64,000 bases of DNA, taken from the NCBI RefSeq assembly GCF_900100705.1, contig NZ_FNCH01000022.1, positions 30,403 through 94,402 of the forward strand, in the 5' to 3' direction. Each line of letters begins with the position of its first letter. The stretch's first letter is position 1. Shown piece by piece: positions 9,650 through 18,759 of the stretch. The notes under the pieces were generated by a model. That model saw only the letters and a program-made list of their open reading frames with translations. It was not told the DNA's origin and ran no database searches. Origin of the DNA: Pedobacter terrae. GTDB taxonomy: Bacteria; Bacteroidota; Bacteroidia; Sphingobacteriales; Sphingobacteriaceae. The position numbers and the translations under genes are program-made.

Positions 9650-10759
9650 TTATTTCGATTTGTTTATGGTAAACTCAGCCAGCTGGAAGGTGCCGCTATT
9701 TCTAAGCTCGGTAATCACAATGCGGTAAAATTTGTAGGCAACCGTATTTGTACACCTAAATACCTTTTGCTGATATCTTTCCTCAAAGAAGAAGTTAGAC
9801 CTTCTATCCAGTTCTACCCAGTTAGTGCCATCCATTGAACCTTCGTAAGTCCACGCCTTTGGATCTCTCTCGTTGGCATCATTAGCAGATGTTAGGGTAT
9901 ATACCGATGAAACAGCAGGTGTTTTAAGTTCAAACCTCATCCATAGTTCGCCCTGGAGGTCGGCCAGGAATTTAGTATGATCATCACCATCGATTACTTT
10001 TCTCGAATTTTCCCCACTGGTTATCCCTCCACCGTTTTCGCGGTTTGACGAAAATATACCGCCGATTTCGAGGTAAAGGTTTGGTGGTGGTGGTACAAAT
10101 GTTAACCGCGTAACGAATTCATTAAAGCCAAATATGTGATCGGCGCTGATTACATGCACAATACCATTCTTTGTTCTAATGTTATTTGATGATGTGGTAC
10201 TGGTTGCCCAGTTGCGAATAAATTTGCTTTTTTTGGTATTATCGAAATTAATAACCTCCGGTCCGGCACCAACTTGCCCAGAAGCCGATATTTTGGTTAC
10301 ACTTGCATGCATGGGATAACCCACACGTACACTTTTTAAGTCTAAACCATCCTGAAGTTTTAATGAATCGGTTGTATTTTTACCTCTTATAATGTAGTAC
10401 GAGGTCATGGTATCTAACTGAACAGCATCAATGTTGGCCAAAAAAAGTGGATCCTTATCAGATAGTTTCCTCAAGGTATTTAAGTTCCGCAAAGCCAGTT
10501 GAAAGCTTGGATTACTTACTGCAAACAGGGTAACATTACTATCGGTTAATGTTTTTTTCAAACCCATTCTGTCAATCGCTACAATAAGCGAATCGAAAAC
10601 ACCCGGTTTGCTTTTCAGGTACTCGTAAGTATTGCCAGAAAAAGTTACATTCTGATCTGGTGCATCATAAAACCCTCCATTTTTTTTGCAGGCCAGGTTA
10701 ATGAGTGTTAGCAGCGATAAGATTGCCAATGCACCTATATATTTTATTGAATTTTTCAT
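9650..10759 (-). CDS. Fasciclin + F5/8C (discoidin)-like lipoprotein
   Basis: 369 aa from the ATG at 10759 (MKNSIKYIGALAILSLLTLI, lipobox NLAC); an ATG at 10771 overlaps the SusD stop by one base. The N-terminal half is FAS1-like (NTYEYLKSKPGVFDSLIVAI; NVTLFAVSNPSF; ending KNGIVHVISADHI). The last ~140 residues look like a galactose-binding F5/8 type C fold (KVIDGDDHTKFLADLQGELW; WTYEGSMDGTNWVELDRRSN; YKFYRIVITELRNSGTFQLA). The added discoidin-like domain suggests carbohydrate or polymer binding. The second fasciclin gene of the operon lacks it. Confidence 0.82.
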   Translation of the reverse strand: MKNSIKYIGALAILSLLTLINLACKKNGGFYDAPDQNVTFSGNTYEYLKSKPGVFDSLIVAIDRMGLKKTLTDSNVTLFAVSNPSFQLALRNLNTLRKLSDKDPLFLANIDAVQLDTMTSYYIIRGKNTTDSLKLQDGLDLKSVRVGYPMHASVTKISASGQVGAGPEVINFDNTKKSKFIRNWATSTTSSNNIRTKNGIVHVISADHIFGFNEFVTRLTFVPPPPNLYLEIGGIFSSNRENGGGITSGENSRKVIDGDDHTKFLADLQGELWMRFELKTPAVSSVYTLTSANDANERDPKAWTYEGSMDGTNWVELDRRSNFFFEERYQQKVFRCTNTVAYKFYRIVITELRNSGTFQLAEFTINKSK

Positions 10760-10770
10760 ATCCGTGATCA

Positions 10771-12288
10771 TTAGCGCCAGTAAGCATTTTGGGTTAATAA
10801 ACTGTTTTGGGAAAGGAGTTTTCTGGATATCGGCCAGTAAATTCCGCCAGAATTAATGAGATTCATAAATTTGGCGTCGTTCTGTTTGATCTTATTATAG
10901 CGGATCAAATCATACCATCTGGAACCTTCGCCTAAGAGTTCGCGATGGCGCTCCTCAAAGATTAGTTTTATAATATCGTCCTGAGTCAGATTGAAAGAGA
11001 ACGTGGTACCTTCTTCAAACCTTCTTGCCTGAACACTTACCAATTCACTTAGCGCCCCATTTTGATCACCTAATACGGATAGTGCTTCAGCACGCAGCAA
11101 AACGATATCTTCTAAGCGGGTAAAAACCAGTGCACTGGTAAAATACCTGAAGTTAGGATCTGTTCCGCCACCCTGAATTACTTTGATTTTGCTAAAAATC
11201 GGATACTTACCATTAATGTTGGTAAAATATCTTCCATCGTATTTGGCCTGCCCTAAGGTATCAACCGCAAACCTTTGATCTTTTGGAAGATTAAAATATT
11301 TCAGGATCGAATCTTTTGGCAGGTAAATATCCGGAACCGACTTGGTCATCACCGGCTCGGCCAAAGTCAACTCTTCAATATGTCCGGTTGATGAACCATC
11401 CACATGGCCATAATCGGAATTGAAACCGAACATTTGTCTGGTATTTTTATTATAGAAAAACCCATTTGAGTTTGATAAATCAGCACTTCCCGTAAAACCG
11501 CCGGCGCTTCTGCCATAATTATCTTCAACAAATTTGGCATATTTAGAAACATTGGTATAATCGCCATTCCAGGCTGCCAAGTGAGCCAAGACTGCGTATA
11601 CCGTAACTTTTGTGGCTAAAGCACCGCCCCATCTTCCTGAAGTTTCATTATAATAATCAGTTGGCTGCTGCACATCGCCACCGCTGTAGATAAATGGAAG
11701 ATCAGCTGCTGCCTTTAGCATTTCCTGTTCGGCCCAAGCTAAAATCCTTCCCTGGCTTTCGCGGGCTTTATTGGTAAATTTACCTTCATCTGATGAGGTA
11801 ATGAACGGTACATCGCCCCAGATTCTCACCATGTAGAAATAAGCAAAAGCCCTTAAAAATCTGGCTTGAGCAATATCTACCGTCATGTTATTGCTTGTGT
11901 ACCGCTTATCTGTTTCTTTTACATGCCCAACATTTTCCAGGAAAACATTGGCACCATTTACAATGGCGTAAAACCTTGTCCAATCAGATAGGGCCTCCAT
12001 TACAGGATATGCGGCATTTAAATTATTGCCGATTACCGCCTTTAAATCCTGTCTTTTCGGACTTAAAAACTCTCCCGTTCTTACATCACCATAAATCCAG
12101 TGACCATTGTTATCTGATAATGCAGCCCGGGTTAAAGCATATACACCCAAAATTCCAGATCGGGCATCCTCCACAGTATTCCAGGCATTTTTTTCCCCTA
12201 CAACCCTGGTAGAATCGGTTTCTAACGCTTTATTACAGCCTGAAAAGGCTATTACAGCAACCAGTAGTGTGTAAAATATATTTTTCAT
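10771..12288 (-). CDS. RagB/SusD family lipoprotein (first SusD of the operon)
   Basis: 505 aa from the ATG at 12288, which gives the lipoprotein signal MKNIFYTLLVAVIAFSGC directly. An ATG at 12321 would add a charged 11-residue leader, and a TTG/ATG further up would overlap the SusC stop. Features: ARFLRAFAYFYMVRIWGDVP (TPR region), LIFEERHRELLGEGSRWYDL and WPISRKLL near the end, all SusD signatures. It pairs with the SusC upstream (34 bp gap) and is followed after 11 bp by the fasciclin/F5-8C gene. Confidence 0.93.
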   Translation of the reverse strand: MKNIFYTLLVAVIAFSGCNKALETDSTRVVGEKNAWNTVEDARSGILGVYALTRAALSDNNGHWIYGDVRTGEFLSPKRQDLKAVIGNNLNAAYPVMEALSDWTRFYAIVNGANVFLENVGHVKETDKRYTSNNMTVDIAQARFLRAFAYFYMVRIWGDVPFITSSDEGKFTNKARESQGRILAWAEQEMLKAAADLPFIYSGGDVQQPTDYYNETSGRWGGALATKVTVYAVLAHLAAWNGDYTNVSKYAKFVEDNYGRSAGGFTGSADLSNSNGFFYNKNTRQMFGFNSDYGHVDGSSTGHIEELTLAEPVMTKSVPDIYLPKDSILKYFNLPKDQRFAVDTLGQAKYDGRYFTNINGKYPIFSKIKVIQGGGTDPNFRYFTSALVFTRLEDIVLLRAEALSVLGDQNGALSELVSVQARRFEEGTTFSFNLTQDDIIKLIFEERHRELLGEGSRWYDLIRYNKIKQNDAKFMNLINSGGIYWPISRKLLSQNSLLTQNAYWR

Positions 12289-12322
12289 CTCACTTGATGT
12301 TTTGTTCGTTCTTGTTTTCATC

Positions 12323-15300
12323 TTATAGCTCCATTTTAACACCCAGGGTATACGTTCTCGGAATAGGTTGGCCATAACCGGTATCAACGCCATCGTAGCT
12401 AACCAGTTCGGGATCCTGACCAGTATAAGGCGTAATGGTAAAAATGTTGCTCACGGCACCGTACACGAAGAATTTGTTGATTTTGATATTTTTCTTATTG
12501 AGTAAATTGCCGAGTTCATAACCCAATGAAACCTGTCTTAATTTTAAGAATGAAGCATTCTCCAGGAAGAGGTCCTGATCTGCACGATATGGGATTACGG
12601 TGCTCCAAGGATTATAAAGCGGATATTTTGAGTAATCACCACGTTTCTCCCAGAAAGTAATTTCTTTCACAGAATTGATATCAGTGTTACCTTCGCGGTT
12701 AACAAAATCAAAACGGTTAGCCATCTCCTGGTTGATGAGCTTTCTTCCTAAATTAAAGTAGAAACTTGTACCTAAACTCCAATTGCCATATTTAAAGTTG
12801 TTATCAAAACCACCTGAAAGGGTTGGTAAAGAGTGACCTTTTAATACTTTATCATTATCATCGATGGTGTTATCTCCGTTTTGGTCTTTCCAGCGTGGGT
12901 CGCCAGCCTTTAAAACAATTCCTTTATATTTTAACTTTTGTCCATTAACGGTTGGTACATCTGCATCCGAAGTATAAATACCATTATTCTCCAGTAACCA
13001 ATATTGATCTACCGGTTGCCCAACTTTCAAAAACCTGTTGCTTACCACCAACTGATCCAATCCTCTAGGCAATGCTTTTAGTTCGTTAGCGTTGTGATTA
13101 AAGTTTACGGCCGAATTCCAGGAGAATTTACTCTTTGCGATAACCTGGGCACTCACAGTAAAATCAATTCCCATGTTGTTTACAGACATGCCACTTTCTA
13201 TGGCTTGTTTATAACCATATTCTGCATAAGCAGGGATTCCAATTAATTGGTTTTTATCGGTTTTACTGTAAAGATCAACTGAAACGTGAAGACGGTTTTT
13301 TAACATGGCCACATCAGCACCAATATTGAATTGATCTGAGTAAGACCACGGCACACCGTAACCTACCCAACCAAACTGGTAAGGACGGGTTAATACCCCG
13401 AAGGCGTTGTATCCTGGCACGGTTAAGTTACCTGTATAGCCAACTGACGCGGTATATTGTGGGCCTTGGGTATAATTATCGTAACTAAAGGTACGCCCCA
13501 TTCTACCCACACTTGCACGCAATACCAAATCATCAACCAAGCTGTTACTTTTCAAAAATTCGTTTTTGAGATTCCAGGCGGCAGAAATGGTTGGCGAATA
13601 AAACCAACGGCTTGTGGGTTGTGCGTTTGAAGAACCATCTAAACGTAATATGGCTGATAAGAAGTATTTATCGCTAAACGAATAATCGGCTTTTCCATAA
13701 AAAGACAATAAGTTATCTTCTGTTTTATCTAAAAACCGGTAAGTTAATTCTCTAGGAAAGGCTACTGGTGTTAAATAACCACCGTTATCCGTACCATCGT
13801 CATTTTTAGGTTTAGAATCAAGCAAATTGATTTTAATATAATCGTTAACACCTTTATAAGCGTAGGCGTTACTGTATTTATAAATATCCCACTGCATGGA
13901 TTGCCCTAAAGCAAAATGAAAATCGTGAACCTTATTCAGGTTTAAATCGTAAGTTACCTTGTTATCCATCATTAATCTTTGGCTAAAGCCATAATAGTTG
14001 GATGCATAACTATTCCCTTGCAAAAGCGTTCTGGCGTAGAATACATCTCTATAGCCTTCGCTGTAATCGGCATTAAAAGATGACACCACCTTAAACTGGC
14101 CAAAAATCCCTTCTAATTTGGCATACCCCTGAATGGAGTTTGTTTTGTTATCATCAAAACCTTTTTTGTACTGTTGCAGGTACGAACCATAGAAATCTTT
14201 ATTAGGAGGGAGCGGCGCACTTAAATCAGGAAAATAATTAAGCTGTGCAAATCGGTCGCGCAGGGTCTTATTCCTATCGCGGTTTAATCGGTTCGCATTA
14301 ATCATAGTTGAAAACAGCAACCATTTGGTGGGCTTCATATTGATATTAAAAGTGGCGCTATAACGGTCGATACCCGTTTCATCAGCTACACCCTCACTTT
14401 TGGTATTACCCAAAGCAAACCTAAAGTTTGCCCTATCGGTACCGCCAGCAAGTGAAAAATTAATGCCATATACCAGCGCATTTTTATAGTATAAATCAGT
14501 CCAGTCTGATTTTCCGCTATATACATTATTAAGCGAATCGCTTAAATATACCGGATACTCTTCATCATCAGAATACCTGCCATTTGTAGTATACACATCA
14601 TAAAAGCGCTGTCTGAAACTATTTTCATACTTACCATTGATGGTATTTACGAATGGTTTTTGCACCATACCGATATACGAATTGAAAGATATAGCGCGAT
14701 ATCTGCCAACTGCTGTTTTTGAGGTTAAAACAATTACCCCGTTTACACCTCTTGGCCCGTAAACTGACGTGGAAGCTAAATCTTTAAGCACCTCTACCGA
14801 CGCAATATTATTCATATCGATACCGGCGAGTAAATTAGTAGCCGGACCAATCCTATTAAAATCGAATTGCTGTATATCAAAAGCAAAAGGATGCTCCCGT
14901 ACCAAAGGAATCCCATCTAGAACCACCAGCGGCTGAGCATCGTACAAATCTTTTTTAGATAATAGTGGCATGGCAGCCCCTCTGATAAACATGTTCTGCA
15001 TAGAACCGGGTTCGCCTGAAGGCTCCTGAACATACAGGCCAGCAAAATTACCCTTTAAATTTTGCTGCAATGAAATGGCCGGAAAGAGTGCCAGATCCCT
15101 GGTGTCTTTTTGTATACCTCCAGATAACTTGTTGTAAAGTGTTTTTTTCCTGATCTGTTCAAGACTATCTTTTTGTAAGGAGTCTTTTAACGATACGATC
15201 TTTATTCTCGTTGTATCCTGAAAGATCAAATAATTAATTGTAAGGCCTTTATGATTTTTTTTGCCCGCAGCATAATTCGGTAAAACGTTTAACGTAAACG

Positions 15301-15337
15301 CCGCAAAAAAAGCAAGGCACGCCCATAAGTATCGCAT
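12323..15337 (-). CDS. SusC family TonB-linked outer-membrane transporter without an N-terminal CarboxypepD domain
   Basis: 1004 aa. A signal peptide (MRYLWACLAFFAAFTLNVLP...AAG) is followed by ~60 residues of linker and then directly by the plug (ALFPAISLQQNLKGNFAGLY; PLVVLDGIPLVREHPF; VLKDLASTSVYGPRGVNG). The carboxypeptidase-like Ig domain found in most SusC proteins and in the partner at 5354-8500 is not seen, nor an STN domain. The barrel ends in PIPRTYTLGVKMEL. It is the promoter-proximal gene of the nine-gene run, with a -7 box and palindromic operator candidate about 145-170 bp upstream. Confidence 0.93.
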   Translation of the reverse strand: MRYLWACLAFFAAFTLNVLPNYAAGKKNHKGLTINYLIFQDTTRIKIVSLKDSLQKDSLEQIRKKTLYNKLSGGIQKDTRDLALFPAISLQQNLKGNFAGLYVQEPSGEPGSMQNMFIRGAAMPLLSKKDLYDAQPLVVLDGIPLVREHPFAFDIQQFDFNRIGPATNLLAGIDMNNIASVEVLKDLASTSVYGPRGVNGVIVLTSKTAVGRYRAISFNSYIGMVQKPFVNTINGKYENSFRQRFYDVYTTNGRYSDDEEYPVYLSDSLNNVYSGKSDWTDLYYKNALVYGINFSLAGGTDRANFRFALGNTKSEGVADETGIDRYSATFNINMKPTKWLLFSTMINANRLNRDRNKTLRDRFAQLNYFPDLSAPLPPNKDFYGSYLQQYKKGFDDNKTNSIQGYAKLEGIFGQFKVVSSFNADYSEGYRDVFYARTLLQGNSYASNYYGFSQRLMMDNKVTYDLNLNKVHDFHFALGQSMQWDIYKYSNAYAYKGVNDYIKINLLDSKPKNDDGTDNGGYLTPVAFPRELTYRFLDKTEDNLLSFYGKADYSFSDKYFLSAILRLDGSSNAQPTSRWFYSPTISAAWNLKNEFLKSNSLVDDLVLRASVGRMGRTFSYDNYTQGPQYTASVGYTGNLTVPGYNAFGVLTRPYQFGWVGYGVPWSYSDQFNIGADVAMLKNRLHVSVDLYSKTDKNQLIGIPAYAEYGYKQAIESGMSVNNMGIDFTVSAQVIAKSKFSWNSAVNFNHNANELKALPRGLDQLVVSNRFLKVGQPVDQYWLLENNGIYTSDADVPTVNGQKLKYKGIVLKAGDPRWKDQNGDNTIDDNDKVLKGHSLPTLSGGFDNNFKYGNWSLGTSFYFNLGRKLINQEMANRFDFVNREGNTDINSVKEITFWEKRGDYSKYPLYNPWSTVIPYRADQDLFLENASFLKLRQVSLGYELGNLLNKKNIKINKFFVYGAVSNIFTITPYTGQDPELVSYDGVDTGYGQPIPRTYTLGVKMEL

Positions 15338-15481
15338 AGTTAATGGATCTTTTAATTGGTAAAAAAATGATTGCTAAAACTTAGTTTTTCGGAAACGGCA
15401 AGACATGTCTTAGGTTAAAAGGACAGGTACTTTGGCAGTAGTAGTTAGGGATTCTCATAAAATTTAGTTATTTGGTTAATT

Positions 15482-15489
15482 CAAATATA
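15482..15489 (-). promoter_or_regulatory. -7 promoter box (TATATTTG) for the twin-SusCD operon
   Basis: On the minus strand this reads TATATTTG, an exact match to the Bacteroidota -7 consensus TAnnTTTG. No clean -33 TTTG is visible at the usual spacing, which suggests activator dependence or a weak promoter. Confidence 0.5.
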
Positions 15490-15497
15490 TAATATGC

Positions 15498-15509
15498 TAA
15501 AACGTTTTA
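15498..15509. promoter_or_regulatory. Palindromic operator candidate TAAAACGTTTTA
   Basis: A perfect 12-bp palindrome with a central CG, just upstream of the -7 box, where a bound protein would block polymerase. The shape (A-rich half-site, CG centre) is that of LacI-family operators. No LacI gene lies in the window. Confidence 0.5.
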
Positions 15510-15715
15510 ATAACGAATTGTCATTTTTATGAAATTTTTATTAAATGGCGCAATAATATTTAATTCTAATAAAATAATTGTCAGATAGACAGGTAAAAAA
15601 ATAAATATTGTCAGGATACTTTATAAAAGTAACATCTTATAAAACAGGCAGTAAGGATATTTTTAGCCAATAGACACAATAAATGAAACATTTTTTTGTT
15701 GCCAATTCTCAAAAC

Positions 15716-15731
15716 ACTGAAACGTTTTAGT
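15716..15731. promoter_or_regulatory. Second palindromic operator candidate ACTGAAACGTTTTAGT
   Basis: A 16-bp palindrome with one mismatched pair, sharing the core AAACGTTTTA with the site at 15498-15509. The ~220-bp separation would allow DNA looping between two repressor-bound sites. Confidence 0.45.
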
Positions 15732-15868
15732 ATAAACGGGCAATTTGAAGAAAACAATGAAGCCCAGACGTAAATTAACGTTCAGGCATTAACCAAGCCT
15801 ATTATTGGAAGCTAAAATCGGCAGGATCCTAAAGGTAGCTTATGATATAAAACGAAAAGTTAAATCAG

Positions 15869-17404
15869 TTACTTTTCCGTAGCCACCTGGTAAGTAGGAT
15901 CTTCGATAATGTTTACGTCTATAATCTGATCGGCATTTTTCAGTAAGCGTTTACAGTCGCTACTTAAATGTTTTAATTGAAGTTTTTTATCCAACAAACG
16001 GTAGCGTTCGGTTAGTTTATTTAGCGCATCAATACCCGACATATCAAAAACACGGCTATGCTTAAAATCAATGATAATATGCTGCGGATCGTGTGCCACA
16101 GCAAACAGCTCATTAAAATGAGCAACTGATCCAAAAAACAAGGGACCAAATATTTCATAAGTTTTTACACCACTGGCATCCGTATATTCATCGGCACGTA
16201 TCCGTTTAGCACTTTCCCAGGCAAACACAAGTGCCGAAATAATTACTCCTATTAATACAGCCAATGCCAGATTATGCAGCCAAACGGTAATTACAGCCAC
16301 CAGGATACCAATGAAAATATCCTGCCTTGGCATTTTATTAATCACTTTAAAGCTCATCCATTCAAAAGTGCCAATCGCTACCATCATCATTACACCAACC
16401 AAAGCAGCCATCGGTACACGGTCGATTACCGGAGCACCAACCAATATGATAACCAGTATGGTTAAGGCTGCAATAATGCCCGATAACCTTGCCCTCGCAC
16501 CTGCTGAGAGATTAACGAGTGTTTGCGCAATCATCGGACAACCACCCATGCCCGTAAAAAAACCGTTTGTAATGTTGGCAATACCTTGTGCAATACTTTC
16601 TCGGTTCCCATTGCCTTTAGTTGCCGTCATTTCATCAACCAGATTCAAAGTAAGCAGGCCTTCTGTTAAGCCCACACCAGCCATAATGAGCGAATAAGGG
16701 AAAATGATCTTGAGCATATCCAGATTTAACGGAACCTTTGGAATGTGAAAGGGTGGAAAACCACCATTTACCGAAGCAATATCCTTAACCAGTTTGGTAT
16801 CAATCCCAAAACCTAAAACGACAAGGAAAACTAAAATAATAGCCACCAGTGAGGACGGAATAGCTTTGGTAATTTTTGGGAGAATAATTACTATGGCAAT
16901 GGTGAGCAATACCAAAGCCAGCATAATATATAAAGGCATACCACTTAACCATTCTACCCTGCCGTTAACAAGGGTTTGGAACTGTGTTAACTGCGACATA
17001 AAAATAATAACTGCTAAACCGTTAACAAAACCAAACATTACGGGCTGCGGAACCAGCCTTACAAATTTACCAAGTTTAAACAACCCAACCATAATTTGAA
17101 TTAGCCCTGCCAAAGCCACAGCAGCAAAAACATATTCTATGCCCTGGCTTTTCATTAATGCAATTAGCACTATTACGGTTGCACCTGCCCCACCAGATAC
17201 CAAGCCTGGCCTACCGCCTAAAACAGCAGTAACCAAGCCCATAATAAAGGCAGCGTACAAACCTGTTAACGGAGGAAAACCTGCAAGAATAGCAAACGAA
17301 AGTGATTCGGGGATCATGGTCATGGCTACCGTTAAGCCTGCCAGAATTTCGGTTCGGTAATTGATCTTCTTTGAAAAATCGAAAAGTTGCAGGTAGGGCT
17401 TCAT
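15869..17404 (-). CDS. SulP/SLC26 family inorganic anion transporter with STAS domain
   Basis: 511 aa integral inner-membrane protein. The N-terminus carries the SulP signature region (AGLTVAMTMIPESLSFAILA; PPLTGLYAAF), followed by about ten further hydrophobic segments to residue ~400. A cytoplasmic STAS domain fills the end (~420-500; HIIIDFKHSRVFDMSGIDAL). Family members move sulfate, bicarbonate or related anions, often with Na+ or H+. No sulfur-assimilation or carbonic-anhydrase gene is adjacent, so the substrate stays open. It is monocistronic here. Confidence 0.93.
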   Translation of the reverse strand: MKPYLQLFDFSKKINYRTEILAGLTVAMTMIPESLSFAILAGFPPLTGLYAAFIMGLVTAVLGGRPGLVSGGAGATVIVLIALMKSQGIEYVFAAVALAGLIQIMVGLFKLGKFVRLVPQPVMFGFVNGLAVIIFMSQLTQFQTLVNGRVEWLSGMPLYIMLALVLLTIAIVIILPKITKAIPSSLVAIILVFLVVLGFGIDTKLVKDIASVNGGFPPFHIPKVPLNLDMLKIIFPYSLIMAGVGLTEGLLTLNLVDEMTATKGNGNRESIAQGIANITNGFFTGMGGCPMIAQTLVNLSAGARARLSGIIAALTILVIILVGAPVIDRVPMAALVGVMMMVAIGTFEWMSFKVINKMPRQDIFIGILVAVITVWLHNLALAVLIGVIISALVFAWESAKRIRADEYTDASGVKTYEIFGPLFFGSVAHFNELFAVAHDPQHIIIDFKHSRVFDMSGIDALNKLTERYRLLDKKLQLKHLSSDCKRLLKNADQIIDVNIIEDPTYQVATEK

Positions 17405-17613
17405 TAGTTATGTTATTGGAAGCTGCAAATATCTAAATTATTGGCATATTAATTCTTTATAAAAACAGATGCTGAATTAATTCCGACAACAGCCTAACAC
17501 ATAATACCAATAAACGTACTGCTATTATTTACCACTGCCACATGTTTTTTCAAAAGGATACTAAAATACGAAAGAAAAATGCATCCGTTCCGGTAGCAAA
17601 AGATATAGATGAA

Positions 17614-18672
17614 TTAGTTTGGAATAACCCTTTTGCTTTTAAGTTCATCAAACAGATCAAAAAACATTTTCTCAGTATCGATATACTCATGAAAGCCCAT
17701 TTGCCTGGCTTTAGTACCATCTGAAAAGAAATCGTAGTCCCATGAAAAAACAAAGTCGCCAAAGGCCCACGAAGATACTTCTTCGTAACTGTGTTTAACA
17801 AGGTTATGTTTTTCCTGCAATTGTGTCCATATAGCCGATGTATCGGCCATAATGGTTTGCAAAGGCATTTGAAGCGGAGGGGCAATATCCATTTTAAAAT
17901 AAGCTGCAATTTTAGGCCATAGGTCGTTCCAGCGGATCAGATCTCCATTGGTTATATTAAAGGCCTGATTGGCACCTGCGGGGTTAGTGGCGGCCCACAC
18001 CGTAGCTTTAGCCAATAATCCGGCATCTGTAATATCTAAAAGTTTATCATAAGCACCCAATTTACCAGGAAAACGCAAAGGCAAACCCAGTTCTTTAGAT
18101 ATAGTGGCATAAACCGCAATTACGGAAATCAAATTCATTGGATTACCCAATGCCGTACCTGCAACTACCGATGGGCGAAGCGCAGACCAATTCCATTTTT
18201 TACCTTTCTGCTGTTTCTCCAGAAACTGTTGCTGATCTATATTAAATTCCGGGGGCATATGTCCACCGTCCGTTTCTTTTGCCGGCGTTTTAAAAGGACC
18301 GTAATGCGCACCGTACACTTTATAACCTTGCATTAAACTGATGTGCTGTAAGTCTTTTGCAATAGGTTCAATAGTGTTAACCACGTTTACAAGCATTGCC
18401 AAATTAGGCGGTACAAGTTCTGCCCACGTTGGTTTATCCTGATACGCGGCAAAAAAAACGTGTGTTACGCTGGTTAAAGGGCTTAATTGTATTTTACTGT
18501 CGTCTGCATTGAGCAGATCAACAGAAATGTACCTGGTTTTGTCCGTATTCTCCCCACCCCTACGCGATAAGCCGATAATATTCCAATCACTAAGGCTTTC
18601 TAAGTGGCGGATTAAATTGCTGCCAATTACACCATTTGCCCCTACAACCAATGCTATTTTACTTTTATTCAT
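17614..18672 (-). CDS. PRISE-like short-chain dehydrogenase/reductase (progesterone 5-beta-reductase/iridoid synthase type)
   Basis: 352 aa, soluble. The N-terminal Rossmann motif is VVGANGVIGSNLIRHL, with an arginine pair (GLSRR) after strand 2 that favours NADP(H). The stretch SLMQGYKVYGAHYGPFKTP matches the PRISE-type active-site motif with Lys and Tyr, and the C-terminal half contains NWSALRPSVVAG and AFNITNGDLIRWNDLW. PRISE enzymes reduce enone substrates; bacterial members are mostly uncharacterised. It is divergent from an AraC regulator (87 bp between starts), which may control it. Confidence 0.85.
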   Translation of the reverse strand: MNKSKIALVVGANGVIGSNLIRHLESLSDWNIIGLSRRGGENTDKTRYISVDLLNADDSKIQLSPLTSVTHVFFAAYQDKPTWAELVPPNLAMLVNVVNTIEPIAKDLQHISLMQGYKVYGAHYGPFKTPAKETDGGHMPPEFNIDQQQFLEKQQKGKKWNWSALRPSVVAGTALGNPMNLISVIAVYATISKELGLPLRFPGKLGAYDKLLDITDAGLLAKATVWAATNPAGANQAFNITNGDLIRWNDLWPKIAAYFKMDIAPPLQMPLQTIMADTSAIWTQLQEKHNLVKHSYEEVSSWAFGDFVFSWDYDFFSDGTKARQMGFHEYIDTEKMFFDLFDELKSKRVIPN

Positions 18673-18742
18673 GTCTTTAATCTAAATTGATTTATGTAAA
18701 GATCCTGACAAACCGGAGATATGTTTTTGTAAAATAGTATGA

Positions 18743-18750
18743 TACATTTG
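18743..18750 (+). promoter_or_regulatory. -7 promoter box (TACATTTG) for the AraC gene
   Basis: Exact match to TAnnTTTG, with TTTTTG at 18724-18729 upstream (spacing 13 bp, shorter than usual). It overlaps the more upstream ATG at 18739 and so supports translation from 18760. Confidence 0.4.
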
Positions 18751-18759
18751 TATAAATCT

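Larger units (their letters stand above)
15338..15868. other. 531-bp intergenic control region upstream of the twin-SusCD operon
   Basis: No coding frame of note. It is strongly AT-rich and contains two AAACGTTTT palindromes and a minus-strand -7 box, listed separately. The distance from the probable transcription start (~15475) to the SusC start is about 140 nt. The SulP stop lies at its right end, with no clear terminator hairpin for that gene. Confidence 0.6.

Noticed and set aside
17542..17724. Plus-strand frame overlapping the end of the PRISE reductase gene
   Set aside because: Mostly antisense to a well-supported gene; no independent signal.
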